NCBI GenBank assembly: GCA_007115705.1 | Contig: QXEO01000546.1 | Location: 8,476,116-8,540,115 of the forward strand | Direction of reading: 5' to 3' | Source of the DNA: Dactylis glomerata | Lineage: Eukaryota > Streptophyta > Magnoliopsida > Poales > Poaceae | Length of the DNA stretch: 64,000 nt | Shown: positions 11,300 through 23,030 of the stretch, in pieces | Layout: the number at the start of each line of letters is the position of its first letter | How positions within the stretch are numbered: the stretch's first letter is position 1 | Notes under the pieces: generated by a model | The model's database searches: none | What the model was told of the DNA's origin: nothing | The model's input: only the letters and a program-made list of their open reading frames with translations | Program-made: the position numbers and the translations under genes

Positions 11300-11946
11300 A
11301 ATGACCTAACTCCCGCTCGACGAGATGAAGGGGAGGAAACGGGAACAACCTCCCTATCGACGAGATGATAGGGTCGACACCGGTTGAGATGTAGACGGCA
11401 GGGACGGGTCAGGCGGTCGATCGGCGGCGAAATCAGGATTTCTGTCGATCTGGAATAACGGGGTTGGGCGAGGATGGAGGAAACGACCGATTCAACAAGG
11501 TGAGGGAGGGAATAGGGGAGGGGAGGAGTTCCACCGCCGGGGACGCGCTGGGCACCGGCCGGAGTGGACGAGGGCGACAGTGAGTGGCGGCGCAGTCGAC
11601 TTGAGTTCTGTCGATTGGGGGATACGGGAACATGACGATGGGATTGTTAAGCTGGTACATTTTTTTTAGAAAACGTTTCGCTCGCTCTCGCTGGGCTGTC
11701 GGTGGCATTCTCATGTAATTAGATGCAAATGATATGTCCAGTTGTTGAAAACGATTCGCTCGTTAAGTGCTAAGCGGCGGGAAGCTGCGGCTTCCCCCAG
11801 TCTGCCTATTCGACCTCTGGCTTCGGCAAAGCCCACACATAAAGCAGCCCTGTTTATTTCGTATAGACGGCTTATTGCTGTAGAAAGCCAAAAAAAAATC
11901 TAAACAAACACCCCCCTACGTCCGGTTCCGTCTGAAGAAACCACCG
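11300..11946. other. No recognisable gene
   Basis: GC-rich to 11600 (short frames in several directions, none conserved-looking), then mixed sequence. A weak near-repeat, GAAAACGWTTCGCTCG, occurs at about 11671 and 11748. Nothing else is supported. Confidence 0.5.
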
Positions 11947-12354
11947 GGCATAGTTTCAAAAACCGGACCGGTGAGTGAACCGGTGAGGTGACTGGCTCAC
12001 TGGTTCACCGGTCCAACCGGTGGTTCAGCTGGTTCAATAGCGACAAAAAACCATTAAATTTAATAAATAATTAAGTTAATTTTGGAAAAATTTAGCATTG
12101 AATCATATATTTTGTGTTTGCTTTTATAGTAAATCACAAACTAAGTATAGTAAAGGTGGTATTAGGCCTTATGCAAAGTATTTGGAGCAACGTTATAGGT
12201 TTAGGATCATCTCCTCGAGAAAACACATTATTTTTATGCAGTTTTTCTGGTTTTTTCTTAGTTAGACTAATGACTTTTAAAAAATCGGTGAGGGCTTCGG
12301 TTTAGGTTTTTTCTGGTTAAACCACCGAACCAGTTTGGTTTTTAAAACTATGCC
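11947..12354. mobile_element. 408-bp non-autonomous TIR element (hAT-like MITE)
   Basis: Left end GGCATAGTTTCAAAAACCGG and right end (reversed) GGCATAGTTTTAAAAACCAA form imperfect terminal inverted repeats of about 20-25 bp. Inside the left end are further CCGGT/ACCGG motifs (GGTTCACCGGTCC and similar), and the middle is AT-rich. It has no coding capacity. A clean target duplication is not visible, so the superfamily is tentative. Confidence 0.7.
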
Positions 12355-12466
12355 ACCAGGTGAGTGCAAAGCGATGAAGTGTGAAATGACATTGCGCGGC
12401 TGCTGCTGGGCCGGGTGAGCTCGCCCTTCTGCTCCAGCTGTGTTCTCCTGAGTCCTGGCCGGTTGG

Positions 12467-13493
12467 GGGCAAATCCTATACTCCAACCAGGGTGGTGTTA
12501 ACCCAGCGCCGCACACCCCCTGTAATGATTCGGGCCGGCCCATTTCACCGCGCGCACGCGTAGTACTTTTTTTTCTCTTCTCTGCATAGGATTTCGCACA
12601 CCCCACGCGCGATGTGGGCCGGCCCATTAGCGCCGACCTGGTAGGCTATCTTTTTTTCGTTCTTTTTTCATTTTTTGTGTTTTTTCCTTTTTTTCTTTTC
12701 TCAGTTTTCTTTTTCCCTTTTTCTTTTCAGTTTATTTTTGTTTTTCTTTTGCAACATTTTTTAAAAATGTTCAGATTTGATTTTTTTTGTTCAAATTTTG
12801 AAATGCGTTCAAATTACAATTTTTTAAAAATTTCGAAATTTGTTCAAATTTTGAAATTCATTTAAATTATGAAATTCGTTCAAATTTTGATTTTCGTTCA
12901 AATTTTGGAAATTTCACAAATTTTGAAATTTGTTCACAATTGATTTTCGTTCAAAATTTGAAATTCATTCAAATTTTGATTTTGGTTCAAATATTAGAAA
13001 TTTCATAAATTTTGAAATTTGTTCAAATTCAATTTTTGTTCAAATTTCAAAATTTGTTCCAACTTGAAATTTGTTTTAATTTAGAAATTTGTTTTGACTT
13101 GAAATTTGTTCTAATTTGAAAATTCTTCCAATTTGAAATTTGTTTCGATTTGAAATTTGTTCCGATTTGAAAAAAATTCGATTTAAAATTTGTTGCGACT
13201 TCGAAATTTGTTCCAATTTGAATTTTGATCCGATTTTCAATTTTGTTCCGATTTATTTTTTTAAACAGCAGAAATGGGAAATGCGAAAAAAAACAGCGAA
13301 AAAAAAACAGCAAAGAAGAAAAAGCAAAAAAAAGGACACACGCGAAATGGGCCAAGCCCACGATCAGCCAGGGCGTGAACGTCCCGAAAAAAAAAAGCAC
13401 ACGCGGAAACAGTCTAATGGGCCGGGTCCAGTAACCATCGGAGGGTGTGCGGCGCGGGGTTTGCACCAACCAGGTTGGAGTATAGGAGTTCCC
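12467..13493. mobile_element. Mutator-like element (~1.03 kb) with degenerate AT-rich array
   Basis: Left 12467-12560 and the reverse complement of 13400-13493 share a ~95-bp inverted repeat, including TCCTATACTCCAACC and GCGCCGCACACCC. Each end is followed by a T-rich stretch (12630-12760 and, reversed, 13261-13345). Between them lies a degenerate array (about 12765-13260) built from TTCAAATTTTGAAATT-like units, which on the minus strand read GGAACAAATTTCAAATT. No transposase is encoded. A target duplication was not found, so exact limits may be off by a few bases. Confidence 0.72.
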
Positions 13494-15120
13494 AGCGTCT
13501 GCCAACAGGCCGGCCTAGTTGTCTTTAGCATCAGTTTCTAGCGGATAAGCCCAGGCGGGGACTGCGGCGCCCAAGAGGCCGGCCCATGGATTGTCTACTG
13601 CATCTCCACGCGGCCTCGCTCACCCGGACGGCAACGGCTAGCAGGCCAGCCCGGTGCAGCCTGCCGAAGTGCCTGCTTCGTCGTGTTCTTCAACGCTGTC
13701 GTCTCGGGTATTACTAAGTCGGTGACTGTTAAGAATGAAGAGAAGGCTGTCATTACTCAAACGGATCTCCGATCATGGATGAGCTAGCTTGCATGTGTTG
13801 TGTGTACACTCAGGGTCGTCTTTGTTCTGATGGCACTTTGTAGAAGTCCTCTGATTTTTGTCGGAGGCAGTTTTACCGAGTACGGCCGAGGGAGACGAAC
13901 CAGTAGCCAGGAGAAAACTGGACCGGCCCTCGCATCGTCTTTCCAAGGCGATCCGGGCGGCGTTCCCGTCCTTCTCCTACCTCTTTTCTCCACCAGCAAA
14001 ATCCCCACGCCGCAGCTAGAGAAATCACCGGCTATGGCTCGGCAGCCGGCGGCGTGGCATCTCGACCTCTTGTTTTTTCTCCAACAAAGTCCCATTGTAT
14101 TTCTTCTCCACAGTCAACATCCAACCCAGACGATGCTGTCTACATGGACATGGGAGCATGCGAGCAGCTGCAACAAAGGCGGCACCATGCCACGCATAGG
14201 CAAAGGCTACAACCAGTGGTTGGCGGCCATGTTTCCTAGCCTGCCAGGCAAAAGTTTCCCCAAACACTTCGATGGTAACTGCGGTACGCCGGTTCCGGCG
14301 CGAACGTTCCTCCGCAAGGAGGTTTATGCTGCTCCTGCTTTGCCATGTCATCGTGCAGGTCTGGCCAACGTGTGGGTCCCAGTGCTGTAGCATTGATGGG
14401 ACTGAGCGCTACCAGATCATGGTCGGAAGGCTTGTGCTCTAAGGACGCCGTGAGTGCCTCCTGATCCGTCACGCCCCTCTCATTATCAAGGCAATCGTGT
14501 TGGAAGATTGGCTAGGCTCTCATGGTATCATCTCGCATGCTCGTGCTGAGTCGAGATCAGTTACTACTAGCTAGCGACTGTTCCATGGAGTACTTGCAGA
14601 TTGGGGAAAAGATGTTGATTCAATGCTTGTTGTGTGCATGCCGTCTTTTTGTGTGATGATGTCCACTTCAAATCCGTGTATCTGAGGAGTGTGAGCTGGA
14701 TGATCGGCGAATTGCAACAGTATTCTTGGCAAGTGGGAGTGGCGACACAAGGTGACTTCGTTCCGTGCTCCTTGAGCTCCGCGTCTCACTTTCTAGGGCT
14801 GGTTATGCCTGGCAGTGGCGGCTCTATAGGCGTCGTTTCCTTGATGAAGGCATTGCTTGAAAAATGTACCTCTTCGGGGTGAAAACCCATGACCTGGCTT
14901 TAGTGGTTTGACAAGGCGACGACAGCGCTGGTGCACTGTTACCTTCCTAGAGGCATTGTTTTGAAGAACCTTTCTAGGAGTCTAGGTGTCATCATTAGTG
15001 GTGGTTTGTTCATAGTACTGTTGCAAGCCTAAGATTGTTTCAGCGAGGGTTTTTTTTTTTGCTGTATGTCTAGACTAGCTTTAGACATTATGTTGTTGCA
15101 GAGACTTGATGTATTTAGTA
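13494..15120. other. Unassigned sequence with a probable non-LTR retroelement relic near 14850-15060
   Basis: No convincing gene. A 196-codon frame at 13800-14390 has an opposing frame of similar length and no recognisable domain. From about 14870 the text GGTGAAAACC...TGTTACCTT...GAGGCATTGTT matches a similar block at 19267-19350, suggesting two decayed copies of one non-LTR retroelement 3' region. Confidence 0.4.
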
Positions 15121-15214
15121 CTCCCTCCGATTGGAAATAACTGTCGGGGACATAGTACAAACTTTGTACTAAACTAATACAAAATTGCCGACACTTATTT
15201 CCGATCGGAGGGAG
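15121..15214. mobile_element. Stowaway MITE (94 bp)
   Basis: CTCCCTCCGATTGGAAATAA at the left and its near-perfect inverse ending TCGGAGGGAG at the right are flanked by TA on both sides (15119-15120, 15215-15216). This is the hallmark of Tc1/mariner-derived Stowaway elements. Confidence 0.93.
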
Positions 15215-15283
15215 TATCATTTTGGTATTAATATATTTCCTTTATAAAAAAAAGCCTCCCTCCCAAATTGCTCAAAAATACTA

Positions 15284-15387
15284 CTCCCACCAATCCATAT
15301 TACTTGTCGATAATATGGATGTATCCAAATATATTTTAGTGTATAGATACATTCGTACTAGCGATAAGTAGTATGCATCGGAGGGAG
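15284..15387. mobile_element. Stowaway MITE (104 bp)
   Basis: The ends are CTCCCACCAATCCATATTAC and (right) ATGCATCGGAGGGAG, with inner complementary GGATGTATC/GATACATTC, flanked by TA (15282-15283, 15388-15389). Confidence 0.88.
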
Positions 15388-16698
15388 TACAATCCATACC
15401 ATTCATAAGGTGAGTTTTCTGTAAATCAAACTCAGACTATACCAGCAAAAAGTATATTCATTCCAAAATTGGACATTACGAACTTCCTAGCAGCCAGCTT
15501 GGAAGCTCCTTGCAGAAAAGGCATTGTTTGTCTTCTTGCTCCTAGCTAGTTGCGCTCTCGCCAAAAGTTCAGCGTGCACATGCACTGATGCAAAGGAGTT
15601 GACAAGTTCGTGGCCGTGGAAGCACCTACGCTTTATCGCCAGCGGACTGGTGTGAGTGATAGCTTTATTTATCTTCTGATACTACCCTTGATCGCTAGCG
15701 GGATCCAAAATCGCGTGGAATCATTCGGGTGTTCGATCCTTGCCTCTGATCGTGCAGCAGGCGTATATGCCTGTTGAACCGGGACTCTGTCAGCACTCTG
15801 CAGTGTTATACAACACGCAGTCGCCAGCTAGTATACGCTGCTTCACACATGCATCCCCGTGTATCGATCGGTTAAGATTAGGATATGCTTCGCTGGCTAG
15901 CTAGGTATTTCTAGAAAATTTGTTGCAGATTGGCCTATCATAACCGCTAGCCGATACTACTTCGAGTTTAGCTGACAAAAATGGATTAAATAATGTGCCA
16001 CTGACGTATACGTACGTGTCGCCAAATGTCGCAGTGAGTGAGTCGGTGCCAATGTCTTACAGCTAAAACTGTGATCATCAGTGACATGGGGATGACTGTA
16101 TCATTGTATGTGTGTTTGGTTAAGCTTATATATAGGTAATCATCAGTGCCGGCACCTAACCAACAATCTCTCAAATCTTGTAAAGAAATAAAATACGTAG
16201 TTGATGAGATTGTAATCCAGAGAAGCTTTGGTTAGGTTTGATTCTGCGGAAAGTTGGATCTAGGAGACAATCAGAGCCTCACCTAATGGATGTCATGCTT
16301 GATTTGATTCTCCTTCTATGGTAGCAATGGTTCCCGCGCGCGGGGGCTAGCTAACTGTAGAGATCTGTAGAGATGATGATGTATGTTGTCTGATTCTAGC
16401 TAAATCCACGTCTCACAATACAAAAAACAAACAAACTTGGCGCTGAAAGAGAGATTTGCAAGCATGATGATTTTTTTCTTAGAATAAGCAAAGATCACAA
16501 TAAGTGAAAGAAAGCAAGTACTATCATCTGATATTAGGGTATGTCGGTGCTGACTGGTGAGACTCTTCCTACTCGTTCATTGCCAGATCTGACCTTCTGG
16601 GCGTGGGGAGCCCGAAGGTGCTGGCAGCGTAGTTTGGTCATCGTGTTTATGCTATGGCATGGTGCGTGCATATCAGTTAGCGGCAGTGGTTTGCTGAT
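15388..16698. other. No supported gene; possible secreted-protein exon relic at 15502-15656
   Basis: Frame 15502-15656 reads a hydrophobic signal-peptide-like run (ALFVFLLLASCALA) followed by SSACTCTDAKEL, then stops. The N-terminus of plant ZIP metal transporters has a similar signal peptide plus Cys motif, but the match is too short to assign. The rest shows no gene-like structure. Confidence 0.3.
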
Positions 16699-16829
16699 AA
16701 GGTGTCAGGTGGGATCTCATCTAAGTCCCACTTGTAATGTATTTTAAGTTTTCTAGAGAGATAAACTTATACTAGCTTAGATAAAAAAAAATATAAGTGA
16801 GACTTAGGTGGAATCCCACTTGACACCTT
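16699..16829. mobile_element. Small TIR element (131 bp), Mutator-type MITE
   Basis: AAGGTGTCAGGTGGGAT...CTAAGTCCCACTT at the left is mirrored by AAGTGAGACTTAGGTGGAATCCCACTTGACACCTT at the right, giving inverted repeats of about 38 bp. The flanks GTTTGCTGAT and ATTTCCTGAT look like an imperfect 10-bp target duplication (8 of 10). Confidence 0.78.
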
Positions 16830-19009
16830 ATTTCCTGATATGTTTGTCTGCAAATGTGATCAACACCCCCGGAAAACAGAAATGAAAAAAACCACTGTTA
16901 ATTGTACCAAATTTCGAATGAGAGGTAAATATATAATCACTCAATGTCTCACCCAAATCCTCACGGACACAAATTTAGAATTCTGTTTATTCTTTAGGAC
17001 CAAGTTTTCCTACTACTTGTACTTTTTTTTTCCTTGAGGAGCAGGCTTGGTGAACTAAGATAAACATCTAGATACTCATGGTTAAAAGACTAGGTGAAAT
17101 GTTGGTGCAAACGCTTGGGAATTGAAATTTCCATAGAAATTTTAGGGCTCATGCGGGAACCCTAGCCTTCGCCCCGCCTCCCTTGTACCCTCCCCTGCAG
17201 CCGTCAACATACATCACTGAGCAATGCCCACTATGCTCGGCAGTACCCCCTCCCGCGGGGATTTGATGTGGTGTATGTGAGGTGCCCTGGCACGGTGGAC
17301 TTCCAACGAAGCCATCCTTTCGGCATCACATTGACATGTGTCTTCAGATGCGCCACGATGGTGAAGCCTTGTGTGGTTGTGGCATTTATTTGAAAATCTC
17401 TTCGTCTCTAGATCGGCCGACTAGCCAGTAGTTTCATGAGGCAGTCTTACATGAGAGTTGTTCGGCCAACCCGTAGTTGACATCGATAGGAGTTGCTCCT
17501 TTGTCGCCATTGGAGGTGGATCAAAGATGGAGTGACAACGACCAGAAGCAAGGCTGCAAGGGGCTCATATTGTTGTCGAAGTCTTCACCAGTGCCATGAT
17601 AGGGTCTCAACACTCTGAACCAAGATCATGCTAGCGAGAAATCATTAGCTGGTAGAGAGGTTGATGGCATCGACTGCTTCGATATATGACAAGTATGCAT
17701 GTACTCTGAATGGAAACATAATATCTGAGGGAAATGACGTATGTTGTGTACTTGCTGAAGGTGGTGGCTCGAAAGCTTAGCTTTAAGGTAGAAAAATGCT
17801 GAGTTCAAACCTTTGGTTGGACTCATCAACATTCGTCATTCGCACATGCGCGACAAATAATTTTGAAGGCTTTATCTAAGAGTTGTGTGCCTTTTGATCA
17901 TTCAATCACTTGCCATATGATTTGGATTGTGGAGATACTACCGTGTGATGGTACATTTTTTGTGGCCACGGGTGTTTCTTTACTATTTAGTTTGCCAATT
18001 TTTCATTATCGATGACTGGCTTTTCTTGATATTGTTGGATAATTAGTAGTAAATGACTGTATGCATGAAGGATGCATGGACCAACATTTATCCTCCTTTT
18101 AGAAAAAAAGATGATTAGTGTTTATCTTCAGATGAATTTGCATCATTTATTTACGACTATTATACTTTTTATTAAGCTCAATAGTCTGAACATATGCACC
18201 ATGAGGGGAGAAGCATAGCCATGCTCGCGCGACTTCTAGCTAAAATTGAAATTGAACAAAACGTCGTGTGATGATCCCAGGATAAATATTGAACCGATGC
18301 ATGGTATCCAATATTACTTTATTTTGCGAATATGTATCTAATATTACAAACAAGAATTATACTTCTTTGTGAGCACCGAAAATCATACTGAAGTCTAATA
18401 CAAGACTATACATTTTAAACACTACCATGAATTAAACCAACAAGATAACGCAAGTATAAGAAGAAAATCCATATCTGGTTGGAACTTTCACATTTCCACC
18501 AATGATTCGTTGGCCAACTAACAATTTGTTTATTATGGCTCTCAAAAGTGCCCATTTGTGGCTATTGTCTAATTCAGACTTGTTTTTCAAAGGGAGTTTG
18601 GACTTTCCGGAAGTCTGCCATCTTTCCTGTTGCTACCAAGGCATGATGTGGATGTTGCTGACGTAGATTAGCTCAAGTCCTATCACTTGTTCGCGAAAGT
18701 TCCTTTCAACAATCAACGCGAAAATACTAAAATCATGTCATTTCGCCAAAACCGTTGACAGAAGTTCCGTTGTTTTCCGTTTCTTCCGCAGAGCTGATTT
18801 GGGGAAGCCGGATTCCAGCCCGTTTCTCCATTCTCATGTGTCGTTTCCAGCTGTGCATCTCTGCACGATTTTTTTTTTTGGGAATGTCTGGACTTTTTGT
18901 TGTACGTAAGGGTGTCAGTTACTACACTCTAGAAATATGACGCAATGCTTCACAGCTCAATAGTAGTGTTTCGTTAAACTTCCTAGACGTAATTTTGATT
19001 GTTAAACTC
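16830..19009. other. No recognisable gene
   Basis: Mixed unique-looking sequence. Around 17150-17640 it is richer in G+C and may be decayed retroelement sequence, but no reading frame or repeat structure supports a call. Confidence 0.4.
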
Positions 19010-19690
19010 ACTAGTCATTTGTCTTGGTGGCGGGATGGGCAGGGCGGCGCCAGGCTGTTGTGCTCAGGCATTGATGGCGTGTTGCTGCCCTACCAGATGC
19101 GCCTCCCTCGTGCGGCTCCCTGGTTCGGCTTTGCCTGTGTCACGGGGGTGGCGGGGCGGAGGCCCTAGGCTTGGCGGCGGCGGCGGCCTCGTTAGAGGTG
19201 GTAACTAGTTGTGGCGGATCTCGGGATCTCACACCTAGCCTCGACTCGAGTAGAGGAGGCACTGCCGGTGAAAACCGTGCTACGACTTCGGTCTTGTCAG
19301 GCGGTGGCGGCGTTATGCGCTGTTACCTTGTTGAAGGCATGATCGTCGCAACCTTCTTCTACTCGCTCGGGTTGTTCCGGGAGGAACCCTAGAACTAGGG
19401 ATCCCGGATCGGATGATGGCAGCGGCCGGCGTCGTGACCCCTCTTGAGGGCATCATTTTTGAGCAGGCGTCTCGGGGTATGCGATATTCCTGGTTCCTAG
19501 CTGAGGAGGGATTTTGATGTTCTCTAGGGCCTCAGGTTTGTAGGTGTGGTGTGGAGGCTTCAGGTTTTTTAATGTATGTTCTTTGTCCGTCTTTATATTG
19601 AATAAATTAATATAAAAAAGTTGTATGCATTTTTTTGATGCAGAGGCTTGGGGTCATCCTCCATTTCGAACAAAAAAATCATTTTGTCAA
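19010..19690 (+). other. Probable non-LTR retroelement 3' relic
   Basis: This GC-rich segment contains GGTGAAAACCGTGC...TGTTACCTTGTTGAAGGCAT, related to the block near 14879-14965. It ends with a short tail motif (GATGCAGAGGCTTGGGGTCATCC) followed by an A-rich stretch, as in cereal LINE 3' ends. The two short frames in it are not gene-like. Confidence 0.4.
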
Positions 19691-20428
19691 TTTTAGCGCA
19701 AAAAAACGATGCTGAAAATGAGATTACATCGATTGATTCTTATAGTGATACAAGTACGTACTTTCAGTGAAAGCTAGCATGAAAATACGCGTTTAAAATC
19801 CGAAAGGAAGCACAAAATTGTGCATTGTATATCATATTAGAACGGCGGATCGTGCCGCAGCTCCCAACCGATCGATATGATTCATCCAGCAACCCGGCTA
19901 CGTCTCAAATTTCATAGTCCTTTCGTGGATCATGAGGGGCATAATCAAATGGTGTCCCTGTAATCAGTGAACCTCCGCCAAAGACAAAGTCGCCCCGTAC
20001 GTCGTCACGGGGTCGAGTAGAGTAGTTGTTGATTAGACATGTTTATTTAACTAATCGCTGCCCATTAGAAGTCAAACTCGTCACTGAGCTCTTTGCTTAA
20101 TTAATTGTTAAGGTCAGATGCAGAAAGTCTTCGTGATCGAAAATTCCCGGAGCTGCGAAGCCCGGTTTGGAGCCGGCAAATATTCCCCTGAATATTTAGC
20201 TGGGGGCGAAACTACCGGCAACTTCAGTTTCCCGCGGTCATGGGGTCGGCATCGTGGATCGAACAGCTGTGCACTGCCTAGCTAGCTGCCTCCAGCATCC
20301 GGCAATCTCAAGCTCATATATGCTTAGAGTCGTTCTCGATGATGATAGTGCAAGCCTGCAAGCTTTCTTACCTTAGAGATACAATTGAATCAATAAGAGA
20401 AAAAAAGAATCAATAAGAGAAAACCTTC
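19691..20428. other. No recognisable gene
   Basis: No open frame of note, no repeat structure and no RNA gene seen. Confidence 0.4.
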
Positions 20429-20520
20429 TACCCTCTTTAGTTCAACAAAATGAACTAACTTTTCTGATAACATAATCATTTTAAAACAGTTAGTTCATGT
20501 TTTTTGAGCAAAAGAGGGTA
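20429..20520. mobile_element. Putative 92-bp MITE
   Basis: TACCCTCTTT at the left and AAAGAGGGTA at the right are perfect 10-bp inverted ends. Similarity continues inward for about 30 bp (GTTCAACAAAATGAACTAAC versus, reversed, GCTCAAAAAACATGAACTAA). No clear target duplication. Confidence 0.6.
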
Positions 20521-20691
20521 AATCATACCTTAATTGTGACTCACTTGCATCCCAAAGGTTTTTGTTTCTGGAATGTAGGTTTCATGCCAACAAACTTGGT
20601 ACAAAATGAGACGTCCAGTGTTAACGAGATCAACATATCAATTAAAACTCATCGCATTTAAAACATATTTATTGAGAAAAGTATAGTAGAC

Positions 20692-20715
20692 CACTAGTAG
20701 ATTCTTCTACTAGTG
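20692..20715. repeat. 24-bp palindrome made of two CACTA-type termini
   Basis: CACTAGTAGA and TCTACTAGTG face each other with a four-base spacer. They equal the outermost bases of the CACTA terminus at 62966 (CACTAGTAGA). It may be the footprint of an extreme internal deletion, or chance. Confidence 0.45.
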
Positions 20716-20736
20716 TTTCTTTTTGTCTTTCTTTAT

Positions 20737-21404
20737 AGGACAACAAAGCCCCCGGCTCCGATAGTTTTACCCGAGCATTTTTTAGGGACGATTGGACACC
20801 ATAAGGACGATGTCAGCAGGTCCATCAATAACTTAAGGGTGGCCCTCCTCCAATGCTAAATTTGTCAAATTTTGTGTTCTCGCCAAAAAAAGGAAGGGGC
20901 CGAGGATCTCTCCGATTATAGACTCGTTAGCTTGATACATGCAATTGCGAAAATCATTACCAAAATGAGTGCTATCCGTCGCTAATAATAGGAGACGAAT
21001 AAACTAGATCCTCTCTGCCTAGCTCAGGAACATCCTAGTTTCCAATGCTCAGAGTGCATTCATAAAAAGAGAAATGTTAATGAAAACTTCATGTAGGTCT
21101 AAAACCTCGCAAGAAGGCTTCACATAAACAAGATCCAAGTGCTTCTTTTCAAGCTTGACATTTGCAAAGCCTTCAACTCCATTAGATGGGGTTTTCTCCT
21201 TGAGCTCCTCAAGAGGCATGGGTTCCTGACCAAGTTTCGGGATTGGATTGCTGCCTTGCTTTTCACCTCACCTTCAAGAGTTCTTAGTGGTGTTGCCGAC
21301 ACCCCAATAAAGCATGGGAGGGGGATAAGGCAAGGATACTATCTCTCCTCACTCCTTTTTATCCTCGCAATTGACCCACTTCGACAAAACTTTGAGTTGG
21401 CCAC
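20737..21404 (+). pseudogene. LINE reverse transcriptase, 5' fragment (interrupted)
   Basis: Translated pieces match the conserved order of plant L1-type ORF2: NKAPGSDSFT (start of the RT core), a KKEGAEDLSDYR block, QSAFIK, then LFKLDICKAFNSIRWGFLLELL and GIRQGYYLSSLLFILAIDPL. The pieces lie in several frames with stops, so the gene is dead. It breaks off at ELAT (21404), where the Athila element inserted, and resumes at 29827 in the same frame. The element's own 5' part is not recognisable upstream of 20737. Confidence 0.85.
21400..21404. repeat. Target site duplication GCCAC, left copy
   Basis: GCCAC here and at 29822-29826 directly flank the Athila element. Removing the element and one copy joins the LINE frame (ELAT followed by QPSQ). 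Confidence 0.93.
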
Positions 21405-23015
21405 TGCTACTTGGTGATGGCGCCAGAAAAGAGGCTGCTGGCGTGAAGCAGTAAGTCCTTGTGCGTGGTGAATGACCAGCCCGTTGGGAACCCCAAGAGG
21501 AAGGTATGATGAGTGTAGCGGCTAGTTTTCCCTCAGTTAAGATACCAAGGTTTATCGATCAGGAGAGGAGAGACAATGACGACTGAAGGTGTTTGTGGAA
21601 CCTGCACACATACAGACAAATACTTTGTTCCCAACTTGCGATGAGGTTGTCAATCTCACCGGTTTGCTTGAAACAAAGGTTATGAGCGTATCGAGTGGAA
21701 AACAATATAGTATGCGAGTAAAGTAAACAGTGCGGGAAAAGTAAACATGTGATTGCAATATGATGTAAATAGGACCAGGGTCCACAGTTCACTAGTGGTG
21801 TCTCTCCATAGATAAAATAACATGCTGGGTAAACAAATTACAGTTGGGCAATTGATAGAATAGAGCTAACGTGATATGTCAAGAAGATCACTATGAGATT
21901 TACTCTGGGCATTACAACAAAATACATAGACCGCCATCCAACTGCATCTATGACTAATAATCCACCCCCGGGAATATCATCCGAACACCCTAGAAGTATT
22001 AAGTTGCGAACAATAGATAATTGCATTAAGCAAAGTGTGTAATGTAAACAAAGCATATGCCCTTGAGCATATGAATGTTGTTTTCTCCCTAGTAGCAACA
22101 GCACATCTACCACCTTAGAGGTTTCTGTCACTCCCCCAGGTGAAATAGAGGCATGAACCCACTATCGAGCATAAATACCCCCTCTTGGAGTCACTAGCAA
22201 CTACTCGGCCAAGATAGCTACTAACAACGGAGAGCATGCAAGATCATAACAACATAGAGATAACAAAAGATATAATTCAGTACAGCAACTTAATCATAAA
22301 CACCAATATTCATCGGATCCCAACAAACCAACATCATAGAATTACATAACGGTGATCTCAATCATGTATGGCAGCTCATGAGATCTAAACATGAAGCACA
22401 TGGTGGAGAAGACAACCATCTACCTACTGCTATGGACCCATAGTCCAAGGTAGACTACTCACTCATCGCTCCGGAGGCAATCATGGCGATGAAGGAGACC
22501 TCCGGTGGCGATTCCCCTCTCCGGCAGGGTGCCGGAAAGAGCTTCTGGACCCTCCCGATCTTCGGGTCGACGGCGGCGGCGGACCGCGATGTATTCTGGA
22601 AAACTGATCGGGTCCTTAGGTTTTTCTCGTCAGGGGGTATATGTAGGCGAAGGGGCGATGTCAGAGGAGGGACCACGGCCCCTCACACATGGCTGGCGCG
22701 GCCAGGGGCCTGGCCGCGCCGCCTGTGTGTGGGGGGGCCACGTGGCCCCCCTCCGTCAGGTCTTCGGATGTTTGGGAGCTCCCGGTGATATAAGACTTCA
22801 GGAACTTGTTTCGTCCAATTCCGAGAATATTTCATGTGTATCACTTCTGAAACACAAAAACAGCAGAAAACAGGAAACTGGCACTGTGGCACTTCGTTAA
22901 TAGGTTAGTTCCGGAAAATGCATAAAAATGCCACTAAGTGTAACGAAACAATAGGCAAACGGTGTAAAACAAAGCATGGAGCATCAAAAATTATAGATAC
23001 GTTTGAGACGTATCA
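21405..23015 (-). repeat. 3' LTR of the Athila element (1611 bp)
   Basis: It runs from TGCTACTTGG at 21405 to GACGTATCA at 23015 on the plus strand and is colinear with 28209-29821. The short GC-rich frames near 22480-22900 recur in the other LTR copies and are LTR leader sequence, not genes. Confidence 0.94.
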
Positions 23016-23030
23016 AGCATCCCCAAGCTT
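23016..23030 (-). other. Polypurine tract of the Athila element
   Basis: On the minus strand GCTTGGGGATGCT lies directly before the LTR start TGATACG. CCCCAAGCTT strings recur at about 25231 and 25283, which may be tract-like repeats. Confidence 0.6.

Noticed and set aside
12765..13260. CRISPR-like or satellite array
   Set aside because: Units are too degenerate and lack spacers; the flanking inverted ends make it the core of a MULE.
13800..14390. 196-codon frame as a gene
   Set aside because: No recognisable domain, a 122-codon frame opposes it, and no promoter or splice context supports it.
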